Source: Roseateles subflavus (GTDB taxonomy: Bacteria; Pseudomonadota; Gammaproteobacteria; Burkholderiales; Burkholderiaceae_C). From it: a stretch of DNA of 64,000 nucleotides. Location: positions 558,001 through 622,000 of the forward strand of contig NZ_JASVDS010000002.1 of the NCBI RefSeq assembly GCF_030285365.1, written 5' to 3'. The position numbers and the translations under genes are program-made. Positions 38,350-47,327 of the stretch are shown piece by piece. The stretch's first letter is position 1. Every line of letters starts with the position of its first letter. The notes under the pieces are model-generated. The model was not told the origin of the DNA. It made no database searches and saw nothing but the letters and a program-made list of their open reading frames with translations.

Positions 38350-39902
38350 GCCTCACCTCCCCGGGCAGCGGTGCCGGGCGTGTGGCCATCGCGCCCGAGC
38401 TGCGTGGCCCACCAGACGCCGCTTTGCGAGGCCGGCAGCGGCTGCTCGGCCCGTGTCTCGAGCCAGCAGCGCCGCAGCAGGTTCTTCGCGACCTGCAGGC
38501 GGTAGGTGGCACTGGCGCGCAGGTCGCTGAGGGGCTGGAAGTCCTGCGACAGGGCCTCGCCGGCCCGCTGCGCCGCGGCCTCGTCCCAGGCCTGGCCGAC
38601 GAGCGCCGCCTCGGCCTTCGCGGCCCGCTTGACGATGCCCGCCAGGCCGCCGAAGGCCAGGCGCACCTGCGCCACCCGGCCGGCGTCCAGGCGCAGCGCG
38701 AAGACGGCGCAGACGGCCGAGATGTCGCTGTCGTAGCGCTTGGCGATCTTGTAGCCGCGCACCTGCCAGTCGGCCGCGGGCAGGGGCACGTGCAGGGCCT
38801 CGACGAACTCGCCGGGCTGCAGGGCATTCTTCATGTAGTCGAGGTAGAAATCCTGCAGCGGCAGGCGGCGCTGTGCCTCGCCCCGGCGCAGCACGATCTC
38901 CGCGCCCAGGGCGATGAGGGCCGGGGCGCCGTCGCCGATGGGCGAGCCGTTGGCGATGTTGCCGCCCAGCGTGCCGGCATGGCGCACCGGCGGCGAGGCG
39001 AAGCGCAGCCACAGCTCGCGCAGGGCGGGCACCTGCGCCACGAGCGCGGCCCAGGCTTCTTCCAGCGGAACGCCGGCACCGATCCACAGCCCGGGCTGGC
39101 CGTCGGCCAGCGGCACCTCCTGCAGCTGCCGCAGGGCGCCGACGGCAGTCGTGCTGATCAGCGTGCCAACGTCGCGGTGCTGCTTGTTGACCCACAGGCC
39201 GATGTCCGTCGCGCCGGCCACCAGCCGGGCCTCGGGCTGCTGCTGGCGCAGCGCGGCGAGCGCCTCGAGGCTGCGGGGCGCATGGAACTCGCGGACGGCG
39301 GCCAGGCCCGGGTCCCACGCCGCGTAGGCCAGCGGCGGATCGGCCTTGAGCTGCTGCAGCGCGCGCTCGGCCGGTGCGCGGTCCAGGCGCTGCACCGGGG
39401 CGTCGAACATGCGCTCGCCCGCCTCGAGGATCGGCCGGTAGCCCGTGCAACGGCACAGATTGCCGGCCAGGCCGTCGGCCAGCTGCTGGCGCGTCGGGCG
39501 GGTGCCCTCCGCCTGGTGCGTCTCGTACATCGCCTGCAGCGTCATGGCGAAGCCCGGCGTGCAGAAGCCGCACTGGGAGCCGTGGCAGTCCACCAGGGCC
39601 TGCTGGACCGGGTTGAGCGCGCGGGCGTCGCCGAGGTCCTCGACGGTGAACAGCGCCTTGCCGTCCAGCATGGGCAGGAACTGGATGCAGGCATTGAGAT
39701 GGCGCAGCTGCAGGCGCTCGTGATCGTCGAGCTCGCCGACCAGCACCGTGCAGGCGCCGCAGTCGCCTTCGGCGCAGCCTTCCTTGGTGCCGCAGGCATC
39801 GGCGGACTCCCGCAGCCAGCGCAGCACGCTGGTGGTGGGAGGCAGGTCGCGCACTTCCTGGATCTGGCCACGGAAGAAGAAGCGGAGAGGGCGTGTGTTC
39901 AT
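38346..39902 (-). CDS. xdhA: Xanthine dehydrogenase, iron-sulfur/FAD subunit
   Basis: Small subunit, 518 residues, passing electrons from molybdenum to NAD+. The N-terminal ferredoxin-like domain has cluster I motif CGTKEGCAEGDCGACTV, and the second [2Fe-2S] domain has QCGFCTPGF and CRCTGYRPI. The FAD domain follows (about residues 195-370; ARLVAGATDIGLWVNK and GGNIANGSPIGDGAPALIAL), then the CO-dehydrogenase-flavoprotein C-terminal domain. First gene of the xdhAB unit, divergent from a LysR gene. Confidence 0.97.
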   Translation of the reverse strand: MNTRPLRFFFRGQIQEVRDLPPTTSVLRWLRESADACGTKEGCAEGDCGACTVLVGELDDHERLQLRHLNACIQFLPMLDGKALFTVEDLGDARALNPVQQALVDCHGSQCGFCTPGFAMTLQAMYETHQAEGTRPTRQQLADGLAGNLCRCTGYRPILEAGERMFDAPVQRLDRAPAERALQQLKADPPLAYAAWDPGLAAVREFHAPRSLEALAALRQQQPEARLVAGATDIGLWVNKQHRDVGTLISTTAVGALRQLQEVPLADGQPGLWIGAGVPLEEAWAALVAQVPALRELWLRFASPPVRHAGTLGGNIANGSPIGDGAPALIALGAEIVLRRGEAQRRLPLQDFYLDYMKNALQPGEFVEALHVPLPAADWQVRGYKIAKRYDSDISAVCAVFALRLDAGRVAQVRLAFGGLAGIVKRAAKAEAALVGQAWDEAAAQRAGEALSQDFQPLSDLRASATYRLQVAKNLLRRCWLETRAEQPLPASQSGVWWATQLGRDGHTPGTAARGGEA

Positions 39903-39951
39903 GGGAGTCCTGGTCTAGCTTCGCACCATACGCGCGCGGTCGCGCGAACGG

Positions 39952-39978
39952 GATATGCTCACTCCTATAGTGGATATC
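39952..39978. promoter_or_regulatory. Dyad in the xdhA-lysR gap, probable LysR site
   Basis: GATAT-GCT-CACT and AGTG-GATATC form an imperfect inverted repeat around CCTAT, in the 87-bp divergent gap. Position and form fit a LysR-type binding site acting on xdhAB and on lysR itself. Confidence 0.5.
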
Positions 39979-39989
39979 AGCGGGCGAAT

Positions 39990-40958
39990 ATGGCGAAAGC
40001 GGCGGCACTGGCCAAGATCGAGCTCCAGCTCATCCGGGTCCTGCACACATTGATCAGCGAACGCAGCGTTTCCCGGGCCGCCCTGCGGCTCGGCAGCTCG
40101 CAACCGGCCGTCTCCGGCCAGTTGCGGCGTCTGCGCGCGCTCACGGGCGATGCGCTCCTGGTGCGCAGCGGCCAGGGCATGGCCCCGACACCGACGGCCC
40201 TGGCCCTGCTGGAGCCCGCGGCGCGCCTGCTGCTGGAGGCCGAGCGCATCTTCAGCCCGCGCCAGCACCGCCAGGCCTTCGAGCCCGCCACCGCGCGCCA
40301 GCGCTTCCGCATCGCCGCGAGCGACTACCTCGACCCGCTGTTCCTGCCCGCGCTCGTCGGCCGGCTGCAGCGTGCCGCCCCGGGCGTGCAGCTGGACCTG
40401 CAGCCGCTCTCCGCCGACTTCGACTACCGGGCCGCGCTGGCCCGCGGCGAGGTGGATCTCGTCATCGGCAACTGGCCCGAGCCGCCGGAGGAGCTGCACC
40501 TCGGCCGGCTGTTCAGCGACGAGCTCGTGGTGCTGATGAGCCGGGACCACCCCATGGCGCGCGCGCCGGCCCGCAGCTGGACGCCCGAGCGCTACCTCGC
40601 CTGCCAGCACCTGGCGCCCATGCCGCTGGCCGTCGCCCAGCCGGGTTTCGTGGACCAGCACCTGGCGAGCCTGGGCCTGCGCCGCAGCATCGCCGTGCGC
40701 AGCGCACATTTCGGGCAGCTGCCGCAGATGGTGGCGCGCAGCCTGCTGGTGCTGACGACGGGCCGCCAGTTCTGCAGCCGTTTCGTGGACCAGCTGCCGG
40801 TGAAGATCCTGCGCTGCCCGGTCGCGCTGCCGCCCATGCATTACTACCAGCTCTGGCACGAGCTGGGCCACACCGCGCCGGCGCACCGCTGGCTGCGCGA
40901 GCAGGTGCTCGAGGTCGCCCGTGAGCTGACCGGCGAGCCTGCGCGACCGACCCCATGA
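39990..40958 (+). CDS. LysR-family transcriptional regulator
   Basis: A 322-residue LysR-type regulator. The N-terminal helix-turn-helix (about residues 8-66; LQLIRVLHTLISERSVSRAALRLGSSQPAVSGQLRRL) is followed by a periplasmic-binding-like effector domain (about 95-300; FRIAASDYLDPLFLPALVGRLQ). The GNWPEPPEELHLGRLFSDELVVL stretch is typical of the family branch near NahR/DntR. It overlaps guaD by 4 bp and is divergent from xdhAB, so it probably controls purine oxidation, with a purine as likely effector. That effector is inference. Confidence 0.9.
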   Translation: MAKAAALAKIELQLIRVLHTLISERSVSRAALRLGSSQPAVSGQLRRLRALTGDALLVRSGQGMAPTPTALALLEPAARLLLEAERIFSPRQHRQAFEPATARQRFRIAASDYLDPLFLPALVGRLQRAAPGVQLDLQPLSADFDYRAALARGEVDLVIGNWPEPPEELHLGRLFSDELVVLMSRDHPMARAPARSWTPERYLACQHLAPMPLAVAQPGFVDQHLASLGLRRSIAVRSAHFGQLPQMVARSLLVLTTGRQFCSRFVDQLPVKILRCPVALPPMHYYQLWHELGHTAPAHRWLREQVLEVARELTGEPARPTP

Positions 40959-42313
40959 CGATGACCTCCCTGACCGCTTCCACCGCCGCCGCCCGGCCTT
41001 CGCGCCTGGCCCTGCGCGGCGATCTGCTCGACTTCACCGGCCCGCCCGCCTGGGGCGGGCTCGACGACCCCGCCGTGCGTTTCCGGCCCGACCACTGGCT
41101 ACTGATCGAGGACGGCCGCGTGGCCGGCGTCCAGGCCGAGGCGCCCGACGCGAGCTGGACGTGCGAGGACCACCGCGGCCGCCTGATCCTGCCCGGCTTC
41201 ATCGACACCCATGTCCACTGCCCGCAGCTGGACGTCATCGCCAGCTACGGCACGGAGCTGCTGGACTGGCTCAACACCTACACCTTCCCCGCCGAGCGCC
41301 GCTATGCCGATCCCGCCGTGGCGCGCGCCGGCGCCGAGCGCTTCCTCGACGCGCTGCTGGCGCACGGCACGACCTCGGCGATGGTCTTCCCCACGGTGCA
41401 CAAGGTCGCGGCCGAGACGCTGTTCGAGGCCGGCCGTGCGCGTGGCATGCGCCTGCTCACCGGCAAGGTGCTGATGGACCGCCATGCGCCGGACGGCCTG
41501 CGCGACGACGTCGAGCAGGCGAGGCGCGACTGCGAGGACCTCATCTCGCGCTTCCATGGCCAGGACCGCCTGGGCTATGCCGTGACCGTGCGCTTCGCCC
41601 CGACGAGCACGCCGGCGCAGCTCGCGATGGCGGGCGCGCTGTGCCGCCAGGACGCCTCGCTCTACATGCAGACCCACGTGGCCGAGAACCGCGCCGAGGT
41701 CGAGTGGGTGGCGAAGCTCTTCCCCGAGGCGCGCAGCTACCTCGACGTCTACGATCGCGTCGGCCTGCTGCATGAGCGGGCGGTGCTGGCCCACGGCATC
41801 TGGCTCGACGCGCAGGATCGCGCCGTCGTCGCCGAGCGGGGCGCGCAGGTGGCCTTCTGCCCGTCCTCCAATCTCTTCCTGGGCAGCGGCCTCTTCGACT
41901 GGGTCGCCGCCCGCGAGGCCGGCTTCACGGTGAGCCTGGCCTCGGACGTCGGCGGCGGTACCTCGCTCTCCACCCAGCGCACCCTGGGCGACGCCTACAA
42001 GGTCCAGGCCCTGGCCGGGCGCCGGCTGACCGCCTGGGCCGGCCTGCACGCCGCCACGCTTGGCGCAGCGCAAGGATTGGGGCTGTCCCACGAGATCGGC
42101 CACTTCGGCGTGGGTACACTGGCCGACGTCTGCATCTGGGACTGGGCCTGCGGTCCGGTGGCCGAGGCGCGATTCGCGGTCGCCCGCGAGCTGCACGAGA
42201 AGGTCTTTGCCTGGATGACGCTGTCGGACGAGCGCAACCTCGCCGCCGCCTATGTGGCCGGCGTGGCGCGCTACCGCCGGCCAGGCGCCGCCCCCGTCCC
42301 GCCACACCCCTGA
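40955..42313 (+). CDS. guaD: Guanine deaminase
   Basis: Zinc amidohydrolase that deaminates guanine to xanthine, feeding XdhAB. 452 residues. The metal site signature PGFIDTHVHCPQLDVI is complete (about residues 79-94); FPTVHK, VRFAPTST, THVAENRAEV (metal His), AHGIWLDAQD and CPSSNLFLGSGLF are the other family motifs, and SLASDVGGGTSLS has the catalytic Asp. Start ATG 40955 overlaps lysR, implying co-transcription. Confidence 0.96.
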   Translation: MTMTSLTASTAAARPSRLALRGDLLDFTGPPAWGGLDDPAVRFRPDHWLLIEDGRVAGVQAEAPDASWTCEDHRGRLILPGFIDTHVHCPQLDVIASYGTELLDWLNTYTFPAERRYADPAVARAGAERFLDALLAHGTTSAMVFPTVHKVAAETLFEAGRARGMRLLTGKVLMDRHAPDGLRDDVEQARRDCEDLISRFHGQDRLGYAVTVRFAPTSTPAQLAMAGALCRQDASLYMQTHVAENRAEVEWVAKLFPEARSYLDVYDRVGLLHERAVLAHGIWLDAQDRAVVAERGAQVAFCPSSNLFLGSGLFDWVAAREAGFTVSLASDVGGGTSLSTQRTLGDAYKVQALAGRRLTAWAGLHAATLGAAQGLGLSHEIGHFGVGTLADVCIWDWACGPVAEARFAVARELHEKVFAWMTLSDERNLAAAYVAGVARYRRPGAAPVPPHP

Positions 42314-42337
42314 ACCGCAGATGTCTTGCTGATCGCC

Positions 42338-43885
42338 ATGGCCGAACCCGTCCCCCGACTCGAACTCCAAGGCATCAGCAAGCAGTACCCGGCCGTGAAG
42401 GCCAACGATGGCGTCTCGCTGCGGGTGATGCCCGGGCAGATCCACGCGGTGCTGGGCGAGAACGGCGCGGGCAAGTCCACGCTGATGAAGATCATCTACG
42501 GTGCGGTCCAGCCCGACGAGGGCCGCCTGCTGTGGAACGGGCAGCCGGTGCAGGTGCGCAGCCCGGCGCAGGCCCGCCAGCTCGGCATCAGCATGGTCTA
42601 CCAGCACTTCTCGCTGTTCGACACGCTGAGCGCCGCCGAGAACGTCTGGCTGGGCCTGGACAAGGCCCTCGGCCTCGCCGAGGTGTCGCAACGCATCCGC
42701 GAGCTCTCGGCCGCCTACGGGCTGGAGGTGGATCCGGCCCGGCCGGTGCACACGCTCTCGGTGGGCGAGCGCCAGCGCGTGGAGATCGTGCGGGCGCTGC
42801 TCACGAACCCGCGCCTGCTGATCCTCGACGAGCCCACGTCCGTGCTCACGCCGCAGGCCGTGCAGAAGCTCTTCGACGTGCTGCGCCGCCTCGCCGCCGA
42901 GGGCTGCGCCATCCTCTACATCAGCCACAAGCTCGACGAGATCCGCGCGCTGTGCCAGCACTGCACGGTGCTGCGCGGTGGCCGGGTCACCGGCGAGGTG
43001 GACCCGCGCACGGTGGACAACGCCGCGCTGTCGCGCCTCATGATCGGCAGCGAGCCGCCCCGCCTGCGGGCCGGCGCGCGCGAGGCCGGCGCCCCGGTGC
43101 TGCGCGTGCAGGGCCTGGACCTGCCGACGGACAACCCCTTCGGCACGGCCCTGCGCGGCCTGGACTTCGAGCTGCGCGCGGGCGAGATCCTCGGCGTGGC
43201 CGGCGTCAGCGGCAATGGGCAGCAGGAGCTGCTCGCGGCGCTGTCGGGCGAGGATGCCCGGGCACCGCGAGGCAGCATCCGCCTCTTCGACACCGACATC
43301 GCCCGGGCCAGCTGCCGCAAGCGCCGCCGGCTGGGCCTGCATTTCGTGCCGGAGGAGCGCCTGGGTCGGGGCGCCGTGCCCAGCCTCTCGCTGGCGGACA
43401 ACACCCTGCTGACCCGCACCGAGTCCGTGAAGGCCGGCGGCTGGCTGGCCAAGGGCGAGGCGCGCCGGCTGGCCGAGGAGCTCATCGCCCGCTTCGGCGT
43501 GCGCTGCGGGGGCTCGGGCGCCGCGGCGCGCAGCCTCTCGGGCGGCAATCTGCAGAAATTCATCGTGGGCCGCGAGATCGACGCCGCCCCCAAGCTGCTG
43601 CTCATCGCCCAACCCACCTGGGGCGTGGACGTGGGCGCGGCGGCCCAGATCCGGGGGGAGCTGCTCAAGCTGCGCGATGCCGGCTGCGCGCTCCTGGTCT
43701 TCAGCGAGGAGTTGGACGAGTTGTTCGAGATCAGTGACCGCCTGGTGGTGATGGCGCAGGGCCGCCTGTCGCCCAGCCTGCCCGTGGCCGAAGCCACGGT
43801 GGAGCGCATCGGCGCGTGGATGTCCGGGCTCTGGGAGTCCGGCGCATGCGCGGCAGGCCAGGAGGCGAATCATGCTGCGGCTTGA
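42338..43885 (+). CDS. ABC transporter ATP-binding protein, purine/nucleoside type (two cassettes)
   Basis: A 515-residue protein with two fused nucleotide-binding domains, as in YufO/NupO and RbsA-type ATPases. The first cassette has Walker A GENGAGKST (about residue 42), signature LSVGERQRVEI and Walker B LLILDEPTSVL. The second has a degenerate Walker A (GVSGNGQQE), signature LSGGNLQKFIV and Walker B LLLIAQPTWGVD, the usual asymmetric arrangement. Start ATG 42338; a TTG at 42326 is less likely. It follows guaD by 24 bp and overlaps the permease gene by 14 bp. Confidence 0.92.
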   Translation: MAEPVPRLELQGISKQYPAVKANDGVSLRVMPGQIHAVLGENGAGKSTLMKIIYGAVQPDEGRLLWNGQPVQVRSPAQARQLGISMVYQHFSLFDTLSAAENVWLGLDKALGLAEVSQRIRELSAAYGLEVDPARPVHTLSVGERQRVEIVRALLTNPRLLILDEPTSVLTPQAVQKLFDVLRRLAAEGCAILYISHKLDEIRALCQHCTVLRGGRVTGEVDPRTVDNAALSRLMIGSEPPRLRAGAREAGAPVLRVQGLDLPTDNPFGTALRGLDFELRAGEILGVAGVSGNGQQELLAALSGEDARAPRGSIRLFDTDIARASCRKRRRLGLHFVPEERLGRGAVPSLSLADNTLLTRTESVKAGGWLAKGEARRLAEELIARFGVRCGGSGAAARSLSGGNLQKFIVGREIDAAPKLLLIAQPTWGVDVGAAAQIRGELLKLRDAGCALLVFSEELDELFEISDRLVVMAQGRLSPSLPVAEATVERIGAWMSGLWESGACAAGQEANHAAA

Positions 43886-44936
43886 GACCCGCCCCGAGCC
43901 CTCGCGGCTGATGGCCCTGGCCTCGCCCCTGATCGCGCTGGCCGTCACGACGCTGCTGGGGCTGCTGCTCTTCGTGGCGCTCGGCAAGGACCCGGTGCGC
44001 GGGCTGCAGATGTTCTTCTGGGAGCCCATCCGCAGCGCCTATGCCTGGAGCGAGCTGGGCCTCAAGGCCACGCCGCTGATCCTGATCGCCCTGGGGCTGG
44101 CCCTGTGCTTCCGCTCCAACGTCTGGAACATCGGCGCGGAGGGGCAGTTCATCGCGGGCGCGCTGGCGGCCGGCTGGGTCGCCATGCAGGCCGATGCGCA
44201 GACGAGCGCCGCGATCGTCGTGCCCGTGCTGCTGGCCGGCGTGGTGGGCGGCATGGCCTGGGCGGCGATCACGGCGCTGCTGCGGGACCGCTTCAACGCC
44301 AACGAGATCCTCGTGAGCCTGATGCTCGTGTACGTGGCGGACCTGCTGCTGGGCTACCTCGTCTACGGGCCCTGGAAGGACCCGAACGGCTACAACTTCC
44401 CGCAGACCGTCACCTTCGCCGCGGCCACCAAGATCCCGAAGCTCTTCAGCGGCTGGCGCGTCAACATCGGCGTGCTGATCGCCCTGGGCGCGGTGGCCGG
44501 CTTCTGGCTGCTGATGTTCCGCAGCTATGCGGGCTACGCGCTGCAGGTCGGCGGCCTCGCGCCCGCGGCGGCGCGCTACGCGGGCTTCTCCTCGCGCCGG
44601 GCGCTGTGGACGGCGCTGCTGCTGTCGGGCGGCATGGCGGGCCTCGCGGGCGCACTGGAGGCCGCCGGGCCGCTGGGGCAGCTCACGCCGCACGTGCCGG
44701 CGGGCTATGGCTTCGCGGCCATCATCGTGGCCTTCGTGGGGCGCCTGCATCCGGTGGGCATCGTGGGCTCGGGCCTGCTGATGAGCATGTTCTACATCGG
44801 CGGCGAGCTGGCGCAGTCGCGCCTGGGCCTGCCCAAGTCCATCACCGGTGTCTTCCAGGGCCTGCTGCTGTTCACGCTGCTGGCCTCGGACACGCTCATT
44901 CACTACCGCGTGCGCTGGGCGCGCCGGGCTGCCTGA
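43872..44936 (+). CDS. ABC transporter permease, purine/nucleoside type (first)
   Basis: A 354-residue inner-membrane permease with about eight to ten helices, of the YufP/NupP type. Typical stretches: ALGLALCFRSNVWNIGAEGQFIAGAL and RDRFNANEILVSLMLVYVADLLLGYLVYGPWKDP. A GGAGG ribosome site lies inside the preceding gene. Pairs with the next permease to form the channel. Confidence 0.92.
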   Translation: MLRLETRPEPSRLMALASPLIALAVTTLLGLLLFVALGKDPVRGLQMFFWEPIRSAYAWSELGLKATPLILIALGLALCFRSNVWNIGAEGQFIAGALAAGWVAMQADAQTSAAIVVPVLLAGVVGGMAWAAITALLRDRFNANEILVSLMLVYVADLLLGYLVYGPWKDPNGYNFPQTVTFAAATKIPKLFSGWRVNIGVLIALGAVAGFWLLMFRSYAGYALQVGGLAPAAARYAGFSSRRALWTALLLSGGMAGLAGALEAAGPLGQLTPHVPAGYGFAAIIVAFVGRLHPVGIVGSGLLMSMFYIGGELAQSRLGLPKSITGVFQGLLLFTLLASDTLIHYRVRWARRAA

Positions 44937-44945
44937 GGTCGCACC

Positions 44946-45872
44946 ATGGATCTGAACGCACTCGCCGCCCTCGTCGCCGCCACGCTCAACGGCGGCACGC
45001 TGCTGGCCCTGGCGGCCCTGGGCCTGCTCATCAACGAACGCGCCGGCGTCGTCAACCTGGGGGCCGAGGGCATGATGCTCGTGGCCGCCATCGCCGGCTT
45101 CGCCACCGCGGTGCACACCGGCAGCGACACGCTGGCCTTCGTCGCCGGCATGGGCGCGGGGGCCGCGCTGGCTGGCGTCTTCGCGCTGCTGGCGCTGTGG
45201 CTCAACACCAACCAGTACGCCGCCGGCCTCGCGCTGAGCCTCTTCGGCACGGGCTTCTCGGCCTTCGTCGGCCAGGGCTATGTGCAGGAGAAGCTCACCG
45301 CGCGGCCCAGCTTCGCCATCCCCGTCCTGAGCGATCTGCCCTTCGTGGGCACGGCGCTGTTCCGGCAGCATCCGCTGGTCTACGGCGCGATGGCGCTGAC
45401 GGCCGGCCTGGCCTGGTTCCTCTACCGCTCGCGGGCCGGCCTGGTCCTGCGTGCGGTGGGCGAGTCCCCGGAGTCCGCTCACGCGCTGGGCTACCCGGTG
45501 CGCCGCATCCGCCTGCTGGCCGTGCTGGCCGGCGGTGCGCTGTGCGGGCTGGCGGGCGCCTATGTGTCGGTGGCCTACACGCCGCTGTGGGTCGAGGGCA
45601 TGATCGCCGGCAAGGGCTGGATCGCCCTGGCGCTGACCACCTTCGCCACCTGGCGCCCGGCCCGCGTGCTGCTCGGTGCCTACCTCTTCGGCGGCGTCAC
45701 GATGCTGCAGTTCCACCTGCAGGGGCAGGGCGTCGAGGTGCCGAGCCAGCTGCTGTCGATGCTGCCCTATGTGGCGACCATCGTGGTGCTGGTGCTGATC
45801 TCGCGCAACAGCGGCTTCATCCGCGCCAACATGCCGGCCTCGCTCGGCAAGCCCTTCCATCCGGGCGGCTAA
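44946..45872 (+). CDS. ABC transporter permease, purine/nucleoside type (second)
   Basis: A 308-residue permease of the YufQ/NupQ type. Family stretches: LLALAALGLLINERAGVVNLGAEGMMLVAAI and YRSRAGLVLRAVGESPESAHALGYPV, plus VEGMIAGKGWIALALTTFATW. It is 9 bp from the first permease and 68 bp before the binding-protein gene. Confidence 0.92.
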   Translation: MDLNALAALVAATLNGGTLLALAALGLLINERAGVVNLGAEGMMLVAAIAGFATAVHTGSDTLAFVAGMGAGAALAGVFALLALWLNTNQYAAGLALSLFGTGFSAFVGQGYVQEKLTARPSFAIPVLSDLPFVGTALFRQHPLVYGAMALTAGLAWFLYRSRAGLVLRAVGESPESAHALGYPVRRIRLLAVLAGGALCGLAGAYVSVAYTPLWVEGMIAGKGWIALALTTFATWRPARVLLGAYLFGGVTMLQFHLQGQGVEVPSQLLSMLPYVATIVVLVLISRNSGFIRANMPASLGKPFHPGG

Positions 45873-45940
45873 GATCGTCGGCTGGACTTTTCTGCAGTTT
45901 TCACCGGCGCCTTGCAGCGCCGAACCTCCAAGGAGCACCC

Positions 45941-47107
45941 ATGCGTCACATTGGCAAGCGTGATCTGATCAAGTGGGCCGGCTGGTCCAGCCTGGCCGCG
46001 GTGGCCGTGCTGGCCGGTTGCGGCAAGAAGGAAGAGGGCGCCGCCCCCGCGCCGGCAGCCTCCGCCGCCTCGGCACCGGCCCCCAAGGCCGAGCCGCTCA
46101 AGATCGCCTTCGCCTACGTCGGCCCGGTGGGGGACGGCGGCTGGACCTTCGCGCATGACAACGCCCGCAAGGCCGTCGAGAAGGAGTTCGGCGACAAGGT
46201 CCAGACCAGCTTCGTCGAGAAGGTCCCCGAGGCGGCCGATGCCGAGCGCGTCTTCCGCGACATGGTCGGCCAGGGCAACAAGCTGATCTTCGGCACCACC
46301 TTCGGCTACATGGAGCCCATGCTCAAGGTCGCCGCCGACACGCCGGACGTGAAGTTCGAGCATGCCACCGGCTACAAGCAGGCCGCCAACATGCGCACCT
46401 ACGACTCGCGCACCTACGAGGGCGCCTACATGGCGGGCGTGGTGGCCGGCAAGATGAGCAAGAGCGGCACGCTGGGCGTCGTCGGCTCGATCCCCATCCC
46501 CGAGGTGATCCGCAACATCAACAGCTTCACCCTGGGTGCGCAGAGCGTGAACCCCAAGGTGAAGGTGCGCGTGGCCTGGGTCAACGAGTGGTTCAATCCG
46601 CCCAAGGAGACCGAGGCTGCCCAGTCCCTGATCGACGGCGGCGCCGACGTGCTGATGCAGAACACCGACTCCAGCGCCGTGCTGCAGACGGCCGAGAAGA
46701 ACGGCAAGTACGCCTTCGGCTGGGACTCCGACATGACGGCCTACGGCCCCAAGGCCCACCTGGCCTCGGCCGTGATCAACTGGGGCCCGTACTACATCAA
46801 GGCCGTGCGTGACGCGCTGGACGGCAAGTGGACGGCCGGCGCAGGCAGCCACAGCTGGTGGGGCGTCAAGGAAGGCGCGATCGACCTGGTCTCGCTCGCC
46901 GAGACGGTGCCGGCGGACACGCGCGCCCAGATCGACAAGGTCAAGGCCGGTCTGAAGGACGGCAGCTTCGCCATCTGGAAGGGCCCCATCGTCGGTCAGG
47001 ACGGCAAGGACGTGCTCAAGAAGGACGAGGTCGCGGACGACAAGTTCCTCTCGGGCATCAACTTCTACGTGAAGGGCGTCGAGGGCAAGGTGCCCGGCGG
47101 CAAGTAA
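45941..47107 (+). CDS. BMP-family (PnrA-like) solute-binding lipoprotein
   Basis: A 388-residue lipoprotein of the BMP family, which binds purine nucleosides in characterised members. The N-terminus has a twin-charged start and a lipobox AVAVLAGC with the acylated cysteine at about residue 27, followed by an Ala/Pro spacer. The binding domain begins KIAFAYVGPVGDGGWTFAHDNARK, with family motifs SRTYEGAYMAGVVAG, VAWVNEWFNPPKE and FGWDSDMTAYG. Last gene of the transporter unit, followed by a terminator. Location next to guaD and xdhAB supports a purine ligand. Confidence 0.93.
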   Translation: MRHIGKRDLIKWAGWSSLAAVAVLAGCGKKEEGAAPAPAASAASAPAPKAEPLKIAFAYVGPVGDGGWTFAHDNARKAVEKEFGDKVQTSFVEKVPEAADAERVFRDMVGQGNKLIFGTTFGYMEPMLKVAADTPDVKFEHATGYKQAANMRTYDSRTYEGAYMAGVVAGKMSKSGTLGVVGSIPIPEVIRNINSFTLGAQSVNPKVKVRVAWVNEWFNPPKETEAAQSLIDGGADVLMQNTDSSAVLQTAEKNGKYAFGWDSDMTAYGPKAHLASAVINWGPYYIKAVRDALDGKWTAGAGSHSWWGVKEGAIDLVSLAETVPADTRAQIDKVKAGLKDGSFAIWKGPIVGQDGKDVLKKDEVADDKFLSGINFYVKGVEGKVPGGK

Positions 47108-47131
47108 GCGCCGGCGCCTCCCGCGCAGCCC

Positions 47132-47162
47132 AGCCACCCGCCGAGAGGCCGGTGGCTTTTTT
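47132..47162 (+). terminator. Rho-independent terminator of the guaD-ABC unit
   Basis: Stem AGCCACC (47132-47138) / GGTGGCT (47151-47157), followed by a run of T residues. Confidence 0.8.
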
Positions 47163-47327
47163 CATGCCGGCCGTCAGGCCCTCCGCTGCCGGCAGGCCAT
47201 CCGCGGCCGGCGGCTGTTCATCGGGCGCGGCTGCAGATCGTCCGGGAGGGATTGGCAAGTGGCCGGGGCCTCACTACATTTGCGCGGTGCCTGGCGATGG
47301 CCGGGCGGATTCAACGAGGAGAGCCCC

